A stretch of 64,000 bases of DNA from Rhodothermales bacterium (GCA_041391505.1 JAWKNW010000004.1:309896-373895); one strand, 5' to 3'; shown: positions 1 to 9,870, counted from the stretch's first letter. Made by a program: numbers and translations. The notes: a model not told the origin generated them from the sequence alone.

Positions 1-1306
1 GGCGCCGGAGTTCGGGGGCGCCGTGATCATCCCGGTGACGCGCGTCCACGGGTATGGCCCGATCGCGCTGTATGTGGGCTCGGGGACGGTGGAGTTCGAG
101 GATGTGTCGGTGAAGGATCTGCACGTCCTCAACGTCGAGCCGGAGAAGACCTCCAACCAGTTCCGGGCACAGCAGCTCAACGAATTCTATTTCGGATGGG
201 GGGCGGATATCGCGGACGTCAACCAGGACGGCATCAACGACCTCATCTCCGGACCGTTTTATTACCTCGGCCCCGAATTCACCGAGCGGCACGAGTACTA
301 CGAGGCCCGCGTATTCAACCCCGGGCTCGAGTACATCAACGACATGCTTACGTTCGCGAACGACTGGAACGGCGACGGATGGGTCGATGCCCTCGTCACC
401 GAACGCCGGCCGCTGGTGCTGTACGTCAACCCCAGGGGCGAGCGGCGCTTTTGGGACCGGATCGAGGCGCTGCCGGATGTCTGTAGCGAAACGGCCGTGC
501 GCGCGGATGTGGACGCCGACGGGAAGCCGGAGATCGTCTATGTGGCGGATGACGGCCGCGTGGCCTACGGCGAGCCCGATCCGGCCAATCTCAACGGCGC
601 GTGGAAGGTGCACAAGATTTCAGAACCCGTCGTCGCCGGCTGCAACACGCACGGCGTGGGCACGGGCGACGTCAACGGCGACGGCCGGATCGATATCCTG
701 CAGGCCCGGGGATGGTGGGAGCAGCCTGCCGCCGGCCCCGACAAAGGCATGTGGATCTACCACGACGATCAGTTTGGCCGCTACACCCGTTCGCCGCAGC
801 ACCCGGGCGGCGCCGAGATCTCGGTGTACGACTTCGACGGCGACGGCCTGAACGATGTCGTGACCAGCCTCAGCGCGCACGGCTGGGGCCTGGCGTGGTA
901 CAAGCAGAAACGCGACCCGGCCGGCAAGATCTCGTTCGACGAGCACCTGATCATGGGCGACTTCTCGACGAAAAACGCCGGCGGCGTCACCTTCTCCCAG
1001 GTCCATTCCGGCGCCACGCTGGCGGACATCAACGGGGACGGCATCATGGATTTTGTGACCGGAAAACGGCACTGGTCGCACCTGGATGCCTATACCGATC
1101 CCGACCCCGATGGGGAGGGCGTCATTTACTGGTACCAGACCGTCCGAAGCCCGGGAGCCCCGGGAGGCGTCGAATTCGTGCCGCATCTGATCCATAACAA
1201 GTCGGGCGTCGGTTCCGAGGTCAAGGTGCTGGACATCGATGGCGACGGTGTGCTCGACGTCGTGGCGTCGGGGACGCGCGGCACGTTCATCTTCTGGGGT
1301 AAGTAG
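1..1306 (+). CDS. DUF1080/VCBS seven-bladed propeller protein, 5' truncated by the window edge
   Basis: The frame is already open at base 2, and the first ~35 residues match the middle of the intact paralogue at 7976-9865 (shared GPIALYVGSG). The true start therefore lies outside the window; the in-frame GTG at base 23 is internal. Seven motifs of type D-x-[DN]-x-D-G-x-x-D (DVNQDGIND through DIDGDGVLD) are spread evenly and fit calcium-binding FG-GAP/VCBS repeats forming a seven-bladed beta-propeller. The missing N-terminus should hold the DUF1080-like (3-keto-disaccharide hydrolase fold) jelly-roll seen in the paralogue. Probably exported. The next gene starts 55 bp downstream on the same strand, so they are likely co-transcribed. 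Substrate unknown; a lectin or scaffold role is as plausible as an enzymatic one. Confidence 0.85.
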   Translation, partial: APEFGGAVIIPVTRVHGYGPIALYVGSGTVEFEDVSVKDLHVLNVEPEKTSNQFRAQQLNEFYFGWGADIADVNQDGINDLISGPFYYLGPEFTERHEYYEARVFNPGLEYINDMLTFANDWNGDGWVDALVTERRPLVLYVNPRGERRFWDRIEALPDVCSETAVRADVDADGKPEIVYVADDGRVAYGEPDPANLNGAWKVHKISEPVVAGCNTHGVGTGDVNGDGRIDILQARGWWEQPAAGPDKGMWIYHDDQFGRYTRSPQHPGGAEISVYDFDGDGLNDVVTSLSAHGWGLAWYKQKRDPAGKISFDEHLIMGDFSTKNAGGVTFSQVHSGATLADINGDGIMDFVTGKRHWSHLDAYTDPDPDGEGVIYWYQTVRSPGAPGGVEFVPHLIHNKSGVGSEVKVLDIDGDGVLDVVASGTRGTFIFWGK

Positions 1307-1361
1307 CCGGCGCGGCGCGCGGTGTGATTATCCCGTATTCAACCAGTCACAGGCTTTTGCC

Positions 1362-3365
1362 ATGAAATCGATGTTCTTCCGTGGTTTTGTCGTTGCGCTG
1401 ATCGCGCTCCTGTTCCCGCGGGGGGGCTGGGCGCAGGACAAGGAGAAAGAGGCGACGATTCCGATCTCGATGCTGTTGTCCCAACAGGCGGCCGAGCCGC
1501 CCTCGGCCTCCGCGGCGCTCGCCCCGACCCTCGATGCGACGTATGTCCAGACGTTTATGCCGTCCCGGGTGTTCGACGCCACGAGCCTCAACGGCACCCG
1601 CCAGCAGAGCGGGCGGTGGCGCGTGCAGGACGGCGAATATATCGGCCTGGTCGGGCCCGGCGGCAGCGCGCTGCTCCTGCTGGATGGGTCGAGCCAGGAT
1701 CTCGCCGTGGCGGCATCCTTTCGGTGCGGCCCCGGTTGCGAGCCGGGCATCGTGATCCATGCGCAAACCGAGGGCGATCGCACCAGCGCGGTGCTCTATT
1801 CGTTCGGCGAGGGGAAGGTGGGGGGACATCAGATCGTGCTCGATCCGAGCGGAAAGCTCGTCGAGCGGTCGGGCATCGAGCCGAGTCCGAGTCCGTACCC
1901 CATGAGCATGCTCGACTTCCGGGCGGAGTATCCGGGCCTGGGCCTGTTGTACCCGGGCCAGCTCGGAGGCCGGCAGGGGATCGAGCCGCTCAAGCTCGAC
2001 AATTCCTGGAACCGCGCCGAGATCCATTCGGTGGGCACGTCGCTGCGGGGCCTGCTCAACGGCGCCGGCACCATGGAAGCCGGCGTGACCGCCGCCGCCC
2101 GCACCGCCCACGGGCAGGTGGGCCTCTTCGTTTCCGGCCCTCCCGGCACCGAGATCCGGTTCCGCGGCGTCGGTGTCAAGCCGATGGACGTCAAGAACGC
2201 CCAGCCGGTCGAGGTGACGTCGCCGCGCTTCCGGAAGCAGCAGCTCGACGCGATGTTCTACAGCGAAGCCATCACCGCGGCCGACGTGAATCTGGACGGC
2301 AACATGGACGTCATCGCCGGGCCGAACATCTTCATGGGGCCCGAATTCACGACGCGGCACGAACTGTTCGTCCCCAAAACCTATTCGCCCACCTCGTACC
2401 CCGATCCGCTCCTCGCCTCCGCCGGCGACTTCACCGGCGACGGGTATCCGGACATCCTGTACACCGGCGAGCCGGGACGTCCGGGTTTTCTCTATGTGAA
2501 TCCCGGCAAGGGCGACGTGCACCGCTGGGAAAAATACATGGTGATCCCGTCGGTGGACAACGAGGTCGCCTTCGCGGATGACATCGACGGCGACGGCCAG
2601 CTGGAGTATGTCTACACCGATGGCGGCTTCATCGGGTACGCCGAGCCGGGTCCGGACCCGACGAAGATGTGGACCTTCCACCCCGTCACCGAGAAGGGAC
2701 CGTGGGGCGCGATGTATGCGCACGGACTGGGCACCGGCGACGTGGATGGCGACGGGCGCAAGGACATCATCCAGGCCTACGGGTGGTGGCAGCAGCCGGC
2801 GACGCCGAACGGGCAGCCGTGGACGTACCATCCCGAGACGTTTGGCCGCTGGGGATCCCAGCAGGGCGGCGGCGGCGGCGCCCGCGCCTACGCCTACGAT
2901 GTCAACGGCGACGGGCTGAACGATATCGTGACCAGCCTCGAAGGCCATGGCTTCGGCCTGGCCTGGTTCGAGCAGAAACGCGACGCGGCCGGCACGATCT
3001 CGTTCACGCAACACATGATCATGGATGACTTCGCCCATCCGAACAACGGCGTCGTCTTCGCCGCGCTCCATGCCCTCGCCGTGGCCGACATCGACGGCGA
3101 CGGGCTGCAGGATATCGTCACCGGCAAACGCTGGTGGGCGCATTTCGGCGAAAACCCGACCGACCCGGATGCCTTCGGCGCACCCGTGGTCTACTGGTTC
3201 CGCCTCGTGCGCGAGAACGGCCAGGCCCGCTTCGTGCCCGAGCTGATCAACAACAACTCGGGCGTCGGGACCGACATGGTCACGGCCGACCTCAACAACG
3301 ACGGGCTGCCGGACGTGCTGACCGCGACGCGCCGGGGAACGAATGTCTTTATCAGCAAACGCTAG
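1362..3365 (+). CDS. Secreted DUF1080-like/VCBS propeller protein
   Basis: 667 aa. The ATG at 1362 is chosen because it starts a clean signal peptide (KSMFFRGFVVALIALLF, cleavage near GWA-QD); the frame extends upstream only into the previous gene. Residues ~60-280 form a diverged DUF1080/concanavalin-like domain (GRWRVQDGEYIGLVG, then an SFRC-type strand also present in the paralogue at 7976). Residues ~285-665 carry seven DxDxDG motifs (DVNLDGNMD, DFTGDGYPD, DIDGDGQLE, DVDGDGRKD, DVNGDGLND, DIDGDGLQD, DLNNDGLPD), one per propeller blade. Compared with its two paralogues the N-terminal domain is longer, with an extra Pro/Ala-rich linker. Periplasmic or surface location is inferred. Function is unproven; the neighbouring quinoproteins suggest oxidised-sugar chemistry. 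Confidence 0.85.
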   Translation: MKSMFFRGFVVALIALLFPRGGWAQDKEKEATIPISMLLSQQAAEPPSASAALAPTLDATYVQTFMPSRVFDATSLNGTRQQSGRWRVQDGEYIGLVGPGGSALLLLDGSSQDLAVAASFRCGPGCEPGIVIHAQTEGDRTSAVLYSFGEGKVGGHQIVLDPSGKLVERSGIEPSPSPYPMSMLDFRAEYPGLGLLYPGQLGGRQGIEPLKLDNSWNRAEIHSVGTSLRGLLNGAGTMEAGVTAAARTAHGQVGLFVSGPPGTEIRFRGVGVKPMDVKNAQPVEVTSPRFRKQQLDAMFYSEAITAADVNLDGNMDVIAGPNIFMGPEFTTRHELFVPKTYSPTSYPDPLLASAGDFTGDGYPDILYTGEPGRPGFLYVNPGKGDVHRWEKYMVIPSVDNEVAFADDIDGDGQLEYVYTDGGFIGYAEPGPDPTKMWTFHPVTEKGPWGAMYAHGLGTGDVDGDGRKDIIQAYGWWQQPATPNGQPWTYHPETFGRWGSQQGGGGGARAYAYDVNGDGLNDIVTSLEGHGFGLAWFEQKRDAAGTISFTQHMIMDDFAHPNNGVVFAALHALAVADIDGDGLQDIVTGKRWWAHFGENPTDPDAFGAPVVYWFRLVRENGQARFVPELINNNSGVGTDMVTADLNNDGLPDVLTATRRGTNVFISKR

Positions 3366-3542
3366 GTTCTATCTGGAAAAGCCGGCAGACCGCGTGTATC
3401 CCGACCCGAATTCAGGGTTCGACGCGGTGTTGAAGGTTCCCTGAATGCCCCGGGGCCACCCGAGCGATTTTCAAGAAAGGCCTGATTCCGGGGGCGGCCC
3501 ATGTCGGTTGCCGGCCCTCGTTTTATACCCCGCTCATCCTGT

Positions 3543-5726
3543 ATGATGTCCACGACCAAACTACCCCTGGCCGGACTGGCCGCGCTGGCGATGCTGGCCG
3601 CGGCCTGTTCGCCGTCTACCACCGAACTCGACCCGCGTTTTTACGAGTGGCGTCGCTACGAGTCGGAGCCCGGCGCCACGCATTTCTCCGCGCTCGACCA
3701 GATCGATCGCACCAATGTCAACCGGCTGACCGTCGCCTGGACGTACGAGACCCCCGGGGCGGCTTCGATCAACCCGATCGTCGTCGATTCGATGATGTAC
3801 GTCTTCGGGGACTCGAACGCGGTGGAGGCCCTCGATGCCGCTACCGGCCGGCGCATCTGGTCGCACCGAAGCCCGAATACCGTGACGCTGCTCGGCCTGC
3901 CGAGGGGCTACTTCGAGCATGGCATCACGTACTGGGAAAGCGAGGACCGCAGCGACCGCCGGCTGCTGATGTATGCCAACACGAACACGCTGACGGCCAT
4001 CGACGCGCTGACCGGAGAGCTGATCGTTTCGTTTGGCGACAGCGGCATGGTCGACCTCCGGCAGGGGCTCGACATCGACCCGTTGCGCGTCCAGCGCGGA
4101 TCGTCGCCGAGCCCGGGCGCCATCTTTGAAGACCTCATCATCCTCGGCTCGTCGCCCGGCGAAGGGTATGCCGCCGGCCCCGGGCACATCCGCGCGTTCA
4201 ACGTCCGCACCGGGCGTCAGGAATGGATCTTCCATACGCTGCCCAAACCCGGCGAATTCGGGTACGAAACCTGGCCGGAAGGGCGGTCGGACGAGGGCGG
4301 GGGCGCCAACGCGTGGGGCGGCATCAGCGTGGATGTCGAACGCGGCATCGCCTACGTGCCGCTCGGCTCCGCGACGTACGACTTCTACGGCGTCGATCGC
4401 CACGGGCAAAACCTCTTCGCCAATTCGCTGGTGGCGCTCAACGCGCGGACCGGCGAGCGCCTCTGGCACTTCCAGACGGTGCATCACGACCTCTGGGACT
4501 ACGACCTGACCGCCACGCCCGTCCTGTTGACGGTGCAGCGCGACGGCCGGCCGCTGGACATCGTCGTCCAGGCCACCAAGACCGGGATGGTGTTCGCCTT
4601 CGATCGCGTGACGGGCGAGCCGCTCTGGCCGATCGAGGAGACGCCGGTGCCGGGATCGGACATGCCGGGAGAGCAGGCCTGGCCGACCCAGCCCATCCCC
4701 ACGAAACCCGAACCGTTCATCCCCCTGACCCTGTCGGTCGAGGACTTCAACCCGCACATGGACGCCCGCGACCGGGATTCGCTGGAGGCGTTCGTGCGCT
4801 CGATGGTCTACAAGGGCATGTACACGCCGCCCGACACCCGGCCGACGCTGCAGGTGCCGGGAAATCGCGGGGGCGCCAATTTCGCCTCGACGTCCGGCGA
4901 CCCGCGCGACGGCACCTTTTACGTGCTGAGCTACAACATGCCGTCGGTGCTGATGCTGGAGCCCATCACCGCCGGCGCCGTCGGCACGGGCGAGTCCATC
5001 TTCGACCAGGGGCAGGCCATCTACCAGGCGAACTGCCAGATCTGCCACCGCCCGAACCTGCAGGGGCAGCCCCTGAGCGGGATCCCGTCGCTGGTCGGCG
5101 TGACCGACCGCCTCAGCCACGACATCCTGAAGCAGCAGATCAAGGGCGGCCGCGGGCTGATGCCGGGCTTTCCGAATCTGAGCGACGGCGAATTCGATGC
5201 GCTCCAGTCCTTCCTCGCCAACCCCGACCTGGCGTTGACCGCCGGCGAGGCGCTGACGACGGGCCGGCCCGAGGGGCCCGTCCGCTACCAGAGCGGCTGG
5301 AACCACATCCTCGACAGCAAGGGGGTGCCGGTCATCAAGCCGCCGTGGTTCCGGATGACGGCCTACGACATGAACACCGGCGCCATCAAATGGCAGGCGC
5401 CGATCGGCGAGGTGCCGCACCTGGCGGAGAAAGGCATCACGAACACCGGCGCGGCCAACTGGCTGCGCGGCGGGCCGGCGATCACCGCCGGCGGGCTCAT
5501 CTTCCAGATGGCCGGCGAGACCTTCTGGGCCTACGACAGCGCGACCGGCGAGGTGCTCTGGCGCTCCGAGCTGCCGGGCATCGGCGAAGGGATCCCGACG
5601 GTCTACGAAGTCAACGGCCGGCAGTATGTCGTGGCCATCGCCACGGCGGGCGGATTCGGCCAGCCGGAGCCCACACGCCCGCGCAAACCCGCCTACATCG
5701 TGTATTCGCTTCCGGAAACTGACTGA
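3543..5726 (+). CDS. PQQ-dependent dehydrogenase lipoprotein with inserted cytochrome c
   Basis: 727 aa. Start at ATG 3543 (3546 also possible) puts a lipobox LAAAC at residue 22, so the protein is probably a periplasm-facing lipoprotein. The N-terminal ~480 residues are PQQ-type beta-propeller blades (WSHRSPN, YVPLGSATYDFYG, HHDLWDYD, GNRGGANF). A class I cytochrome c domain with CQICH at residues 498-502 follows, then the last blades resume (MTAYDMNTGAIKWQAP, PAITAGGLIF, NGRQYVVAIA). Family members oxidise alcohols or sugars with pyrroloquinoline quinone and pass electrons to the heme. The substrate cannot be read from sequence. It is closely similar to the next gene and to 18377-20545. No PQQ biosynthesis genes are in the window. 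An imperfect inverted repeat (ATTCAGGG/CCCTGAAT, 3410-3446) lies in the 177-bp gap upstream. Confidence 0.9.
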   Translation: MMSTTKLPLAGLAALAMLAAACSPSTTELDPRFYEWRRYESEPGATHFSALDQIDRTNVNRLTVAWTYETPGAASINPIVVDSMMYVFGDSNAVEALDAATGRRIWSHRSPNTVTLLGLPRGYFEHGITYWESEDRSDRRLLMYANTNTLTAIDALTGELIVSFGDSGMVDLRQGLDIDPLRVQRGSSPSPGAIFEDLIILGSSPGEGYAAGPGHIRAFNVRTGRQEWIFHTLPKPGEFGYETWPEGRSDEGGGANAWGGISVDVERGIAYVPLGSATYDFYGVDRHGQNLFANSLVALNARTGERLWHFQTVHHDLWDYDLTATPVLLTVQRDGRPLDIVVQATKTGMVFAFDRVTGEPLWPIEETPVPGSDMPGEQAWPTQPIPTKPEPFIPLTLSVEDFNPHMDARDRDSLEAFVRSMVYKGMYTPPDTRPTLQVPGNRGGANFASTSGDPRDGTFYVLSYNMPSVLMLEPITAGAVGTGESIFDQGQAIYQANCQICHRPNLQGQPLSGIPSLVGVTDRLSHDILKQQIKGGRGLMPGFPNLSDGEFDALQSFLANPDLALTAGEALTTGRPEGPVRYQSGWNHILDSKGVPVIKPPWFRMTAYDMNTGAIKWQAPIGEVPHLAEKGITNTGAANWLRGGPAITAGGLIFQMAGETFWAYDSATGEVLWRSELPGIGEGIPTVYEVNGRQYVVAIATAGGFGQPEPTRPRKPAYIVYSLPETD

Positions 5727-5774
5727 GTGGAACGTTTCGTGACATCCATATCCTTTGCGGCACATTGCCGGCAC

Positions 5775-7928
5775 ATGACCGACCTTCGATGGATTGTATG
5801 CGGCTTGCTGTTGATCTCGCCCCTGGTGCTGGCGTCCTGCGCGTCGGAGGATCAGGGGCTCGATCGGCGGTTCTATAGCTGGTCCCGCTTCGAGGCGGAG
5901 CCGGGCGCGACCAGCTTCTCGGCGCTCGACCAGATCGACCGATCGAACGTGGATCGGTTGCAGGTGGCCTGGATGCATCCGACGCCCGGCGCGGTGATCC
6001 ACAATCCGATCGTCGTCGACTCGTTGTTGTACGCCGTGGGAGACAGCGGGTCGGTCATGGCGCTGCACGCCGGCACCGGTCGCCGCGTGTGGTTCCACCC
6101 GAGCACGCCGGCCGGCCGCATGACCGGGCGCGCCTTCATGTACTGGGAAAACGAGGACCGCTCGGATCGCCGCCTCCTCCATTTTCGGGGCAGCTACAAC
6201 CTGGTGGCGCTCGACGCCCTCACGGGCGAGCCCATCGAGTCGTTCGGCGAGCATGGGGTGGTCGATCTTCGGTACGGCCTGGGCATCCCCCCGGAAACGA
6301 TGGCCCGCGCCACCTCGTCGTCGCCCGGCGTCGTGTTCGAGGACCTCGTCATTCTCGGGTCGTCGCCCGGCGAGGGCTACCGCGCCGGCCCGGGGCATAT
6401 CCGCGCGTTCGACGTGCGGACCGGCAAACAGCAGTGGATCTTCCATACCCTGCCGCAACCCGGCGAATTCGGGTACGACACCTGGCCCGCCGGCCGGCCC
6501 GAAAAGGGGGGTGGCGCCAACGCCTGGGGCGGCATGAGCGTGGATGTGGAGCGGGGGATCGTGTACGTGCCGCTGGGCTCCGCCAACTACGACTTTTACG
6601 GCGTCGACCGCCCCGGGCAGAACCTCTTCGCCAACTCCCTCGTCGCGCTGGATGCGCGCACCGGCGAGCGTATCTGGCACTTTCAGACCACCCATCACGA
6701 CCTGTGGGACTACGACCTGGCCGCTTCGCCGGTCTTGCTGACCATCCAGCGCGACGGAAAGCCGCTCGACATCGTGGCGCAGGCGACCAAAACGGGGATG
6801 GTGTTCGCCTTCAACCGCGAGACGGGCGAACCGCTCTGGCCGATCGAGGAGCGCCCTGTGCCGGCCTCGCCGATGCCGGGCGAGCAGGCCTGGCCGACGC
6901 AGCCGTTTCCCGCGAAGCCGGCGCCCTTCGTGCCGCTCGAATGGAACACCGAGGAGGATCTTAATCCGTACCTGTCCCTCGCCGACCGCGACTCCATTCA
7001 GCACCTGCTGCGGTCGATGGTGGTGACCGGCATGTATACGCCGCCCGGCACCCGGCCCACGCTCCAGATCCCGGGAAACCGGGGCGGGGCGAACTGGGGC
7101 TCGACCGCCGGCGACCCCCGGGACGGGACCTTCTACGTCCTCGGCGACAACCTGCCTTCCGTCCTCGAGCTGGAGGCCGTCACCGCCGCCGCGATCGGCA
7201 CCGGCGGCACCATCGTGGACCGCGGCCAGGCCGTCTATCAGGCGTACTGCCAGATCTGCCATCGCCCCGATCTGGAGGGCCAGCCCGCCGGCGGCATCCC
7301 GTCGCTGCGCGGCGTCACCGAGCGGCTGTCGCATGTGGACCTCAACGCGGTGATTCGGGGCGGCCGAAACCAGATGCCGGCCTGGCCCCAGCTTACCGAG
7401 GCCGAGATGACCGCGCTGTTTTCGTACCTCTCCAACCCCGACCTCGCCCTGACCCCCGGCGCGAATGCCCGGGCGGAAGACGACCTGCCCGAACGCTACC
7501 AGAGCGGATGGATCCACATCGTGGATTCGCAAGGCGTGCAGGCGATCAAGCCGCCCTGGCTACGGCTCACCGCCTACGACATGAACGAAGGCGTCATCAA
7601 ATGGCAGGTGCCCGTCGGTGAGGTATGGTGGCTGGCCGAGCAAGGCATCACGGGCACCGGCGCCGGCATGCGCGTGCGCGGAGGCCCCGCCGTCACGGCC
7701 GGCGGCTTGATCTTCCAGTCCGCCGCCGAAAAGATCTACGCATTCGATAAGGATACCGGGGCCCTACGCTGGTCCCATTCCCTGCCGGGCATCGGCCAGG
7801 GCATCCCTTCCGTTTACCAGGTGGATGGCAAGCAGTATGTCGTGGTGGCGGTGAACGCGGTGCCTGCCGCCCGAATGCCCCCCGGCGCCGTGATCGAGCC
7901 GGGGTACATGGCCTTCGCACTGCCCTGA
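5775..7928 (+). CDS. PQQ-dependent dehydrogenase lipoprotein with inserted cytochrome c (tandem paralogue)
   Basis: 717 aa. The frame opens directly after the previous stop (GTG 5727), but ATG 5775 is preferred because it begins the lipoprotein signal MTDLRWIVCGLLL with lipobox LASC (Cys22). The architecture equals the preceding gene: quinoprotein propeller, heme site CQICH at residues 492-496, then closing blades (LTAYDMNEGVIKWQVP, PAVTAGGLIFQ, DGKQYVVVAV). The pair looks like a tandem duplication followed by divergence, since the motif segments are nearly identical while linkers and C-termini differ. Expected to act in the periplasm, oxidising a sugar or alcohol and donating electrons to the respiratory chain through its own heme. 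The gap to the next gene is 47 bp, consistent with an operon through 9865. Confidence 0.9.
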   Translation: MTDLRWIVCGLLLISPLVLASCASEDQGLDRRFYSWSRFEAEPGATSFSALDQIDRSNVDRLQVAWMHPTPGAVIHNPIVVDSLLYAVGDSGSVMALHAGTGRRVWFHPSTPAGRMTGRAFMYWENEDRSDRRLLHFRGSYNLVALDALTGEPIESFGEHGVVDLRYGLGIPPETMARATSSSPGVVFEDLVILGSSPGEGYRAGPGHIRAFDVRTGKQQWIFHTLPQPGEFGYDTWPAGRPEKGGGANAWGGMSVDVERGIVYVPLGSANYDFYGVDRPGQNLFANSLVALDARTGERIWHFQTTHHDLWDYDLAASPVLLTIQRDGKPLDIVAQATKTGMVFAFNRETGEPLWPIEERPVPASPMPGEQAWPTQPFPAKPAPFVPLEWNTEEDLNPYLSLADRDSIQHLLRSMVVTGMYTPPGTRPTLQIPGNRGGANWGSTAGDPRDGTFYVLGDNLPSVLELEAVTAAAIGTGGTIVDRGQAVYQAYCQICHRPDLEGQPAGGIPSLRGVTERLSHVDLNAVIRGGRNQMPAWPQLTEAEMTALFSYLSNPDLALTPGANARAEDDLPERYQSGWIHIVDSQGVQAIKPPWLRLTAYDMNEGVIKWQVPVGEVWWLAEQGITGTGAGMRVRGGPAVTAGGLIFQSAAEKIYAFDKDTGALRWSHSLPGIGQGIPSVYQVDGKQYVVVAVNAVPAARMPPGAVIEPGYMAFALP

Positions 7929-7975
7929 CCCTCCATCCCTTTCAACCACACGATCAACCCTCTGCGAGGCATCTT

Positions 7976-9865
7976 ATGCGCTACCGTTTGAACTGGATAC
8001 TTGTTATCGCTTCGTTAATCGGGTTGCCGGCGCGCGCGCAGCAGAGCCCCGCCCCCGATTTTGTGCCGGACTATCTCTTCGACGGTTCGCAACTCTCCGC
8101 GTGGCGTCCACTCGGTGGGGCGGAATGGAAAGCGGAGAAAGGCACCATCACCGGGACGGCCCGCTCGGGCGGCGGCGCGCTGGTGTTCGACCGGTCCTAT
8201 GAGGATGTCGCGGTGTTCACTCGCTTTCGATGCACCGGCGCCTGCGACGCCGGCGTGCTGCTCCGCCTCGAAAAATCCGGCGACGGCATGAAAGGCATCC
8301 TGATCTCGCTGAAGGACGACGACGTAGGGCCCTATCGCGTGATGCTCGACCGGAACGGCAAGATCACGTCGCGCGAACTGGCGCGCGAGGCCAACGACGG
8401 CGATAACGGTGTCCGCACCGCGCCGAGCCCGCTGCAGCGGGATGCGTGGAACACCATCGAGATCTTTATCCGGGCCAACGAGATCCAGAATCACCTGAAC
8501 GGCGTCCGCCGTTCGATCCCCGGCGGCACTGCGGTGCCACAGACGCCCGAATCCGCCGCCGCCGGCATCTTCGCGCCCCGCGAAACGATGCCGCAGGCGT
8601 ATGGTCCGATCGCGCTGTATGTCGGTTCGGGCAGCGTCGCGTTTACCGATGTGGCGGTGAAGGACTGGATCCAGTACACCGTCGAGTCCGAGCACCTGTC
8701 GGACCGCTTCGCCATGCAGCATGTGGCCGACTTCCACTATTCCTGGGGCGTCGACGCGGCGGACATCGACCGCGACGGCGTCAACGACCTCGTCGCCGGC
8801 CCCTATTATTACCTCGGCCCGGACTTCCGCCGTCGCCGCGAGTATTTCCCGTCCCGCACCTACAACCCCGGCGTCGAATACACGCCGCACATGCTCGCTT
8901 TCGCGAAGGACTGGACCGGTGACGGCTGGCCGGATATCATCGTGTCCGAGATGCGGCCGCTCGCGCTCTTCATCAACCCGAAAGGCGAAAGCCGGCGCTG
9001 GGAGCGGGTGCTCGTCATCCCCGACGTCTGCAGCGAGATCGCCATCCAGGCGGATGTGGACAGCGACGGCGAGGAAGAACTCGTGTACGTCGACCGGGAA
9101 AGCCGCGTCTCTTATGGCAAGGTGGATCCCGCAAATCCCACCGGACCCTGGAAGCTGACGAAGGTGTCTGCGCCCGTGTTCGAGTTCAACGGGTGCAGCA
9201 TCCACGGCGTGGGCGCCGGCGACATCAACGGTGACGGGCGCGTGGATATCCTCCAGGCCACCGGGTGGTGGGAACAGCCGGCGAAGGACGCGGCCAAAGG
9301 CAACTGGGTGTACCACCAGCAGCTGTTCGGTGAATCCGCCACGTTCATCGGCGGCGGCGGCGCCATCTCGGTGTACGACTTCAACGGGGACGGGCTGAAC
9401 GACGTCGTCTCCAGCCTCAGCGCGCACGCCTGGGGCCTCGCCTGGTACGAACAGCAACGCGACGCCAGCGGAAAGATCTCCTTCGAGAAGCACCATATCA
9501 TGGGCGACTTCTCGACGGAAAACGCCGGCGGCGTCACGTTCTCCGAACCCCATGCCGGCGCCATCCTGGCGGACGTCGACCGCGACGGCATCATGGATTT
9601 CATCATCGGCAAACGGCACTGGGCGCACCTCGACACGATGGTCGACCCCGATCCCGACGGCGAAGCGGTGATCTACTGGTACCAGACCGTCCGCCGGCCC
9701 GACGCGCCCGGCGGCGTCGCCTTCATCCCGCACCTCGTCCACAATAAATCGGGCGTCGGATCCGAGGCCAAGGCGAAGGACATCAATGGCGACGGCGCCA
9801 TCGACATCCTGACCTCCGGCACCCGCGGGACGTTCGTATTCTGGGGCAAGCCGACAGGGCAATAA
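7976..9865 (+). CDS. Secreted DUF1080/VCBS seven-bladed propeller protein
   Basis: 629 aa, ATG start with a signal peptide (RLNWILVIASLIGLPARA-QQ). Residues ~30-230 are a DUF1080 (3-keto-disaccharide hydrolase/LamG-like) domain: YLFDGSQLSAWRPLGG, GTITGTARSGGGALVF, NTIEIFIRANEIQNHLNG, GPIALYVGSGSVAFTDVAVKD. Residues ~245-625 hold seven DxDxDG propeller motifs (DIDRDGVND, DWTGDGWPD, DVDSDGEEE, DINGDGRVD, DFNGDGLND, DVDRDGIMD, DINGDGAID). It is the complete version of the truncated gene at the window start and very similar to it. DUF1080 proteins are linked to cleavage of 3-keto-glycosides made by dehydrogenases, which fits the quinoproteins upstream and the GMC oxidoreductase at 13660. That link is inferred from context. 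It is the last gene of the run before a hairpin at 9871. Confidence 0.9.
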   Translation: MRYRLNWILVIASLIGLPARAQQSPAPDFVPDYLFDGSQLSAWRPLGGAEWKAEKGTITGTARSGGGALVFDRSYEDVAVFTRFRCTGACDAGVLLRLEKSGDGMKGILISLKDDDVGPYRVMLDRNGKITSRELAREANDGDNGVRTAPSPLQRDAWNTIEIFIRANEIQNHLNGVRRSIPGGTAVPQTPESAAAGIFAPRETMPQAYGPIALYVGSGSVAFTDVAVKDWIQYTVESEHLSDRFAMQHVADFHYSWGVDAADIDRDGVNDLVAGPYYYLGPDFRRRREYFPSRTYNPGVEYTPHMLAFAKDWTGDGWPDIIVSEMRPLALFINPKGESRRWERVLVIPDVCSEIAIQADVDSDGEEELVYVDRESRVSYGKVDPANPTGPWKLTKVSAPVFEFNGCSIHGVGAGDINGDGRVDILQATGWWEQPAKDAAKGNWVYHQQLFGESATFIGGGGAISVYDFNGDGLNDVVSSLSAHAWGLAWYEQQRDASGKISFEKHHIMGDFSTENAGGVTFSEPHAGAILADVDRDGIMDFIIGKRHWAHLDTMVDPDPDGEAVIYWYQTVRRPDAPGGVAFIPHLVHNKSGVGSEAKAKDINGDGAIDILTSGTRGTFVFWGKPTGQ

Positions 9866-9870
9866 GAGCC

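Noticed and set aside
3561..7532. 1323-codon ORF on the minus strand
   Set aside because: Exact antisense of the two quinoprotein genes, whose domains and heme motifs are clear. The long open frame reflects GC-rich codon bias.
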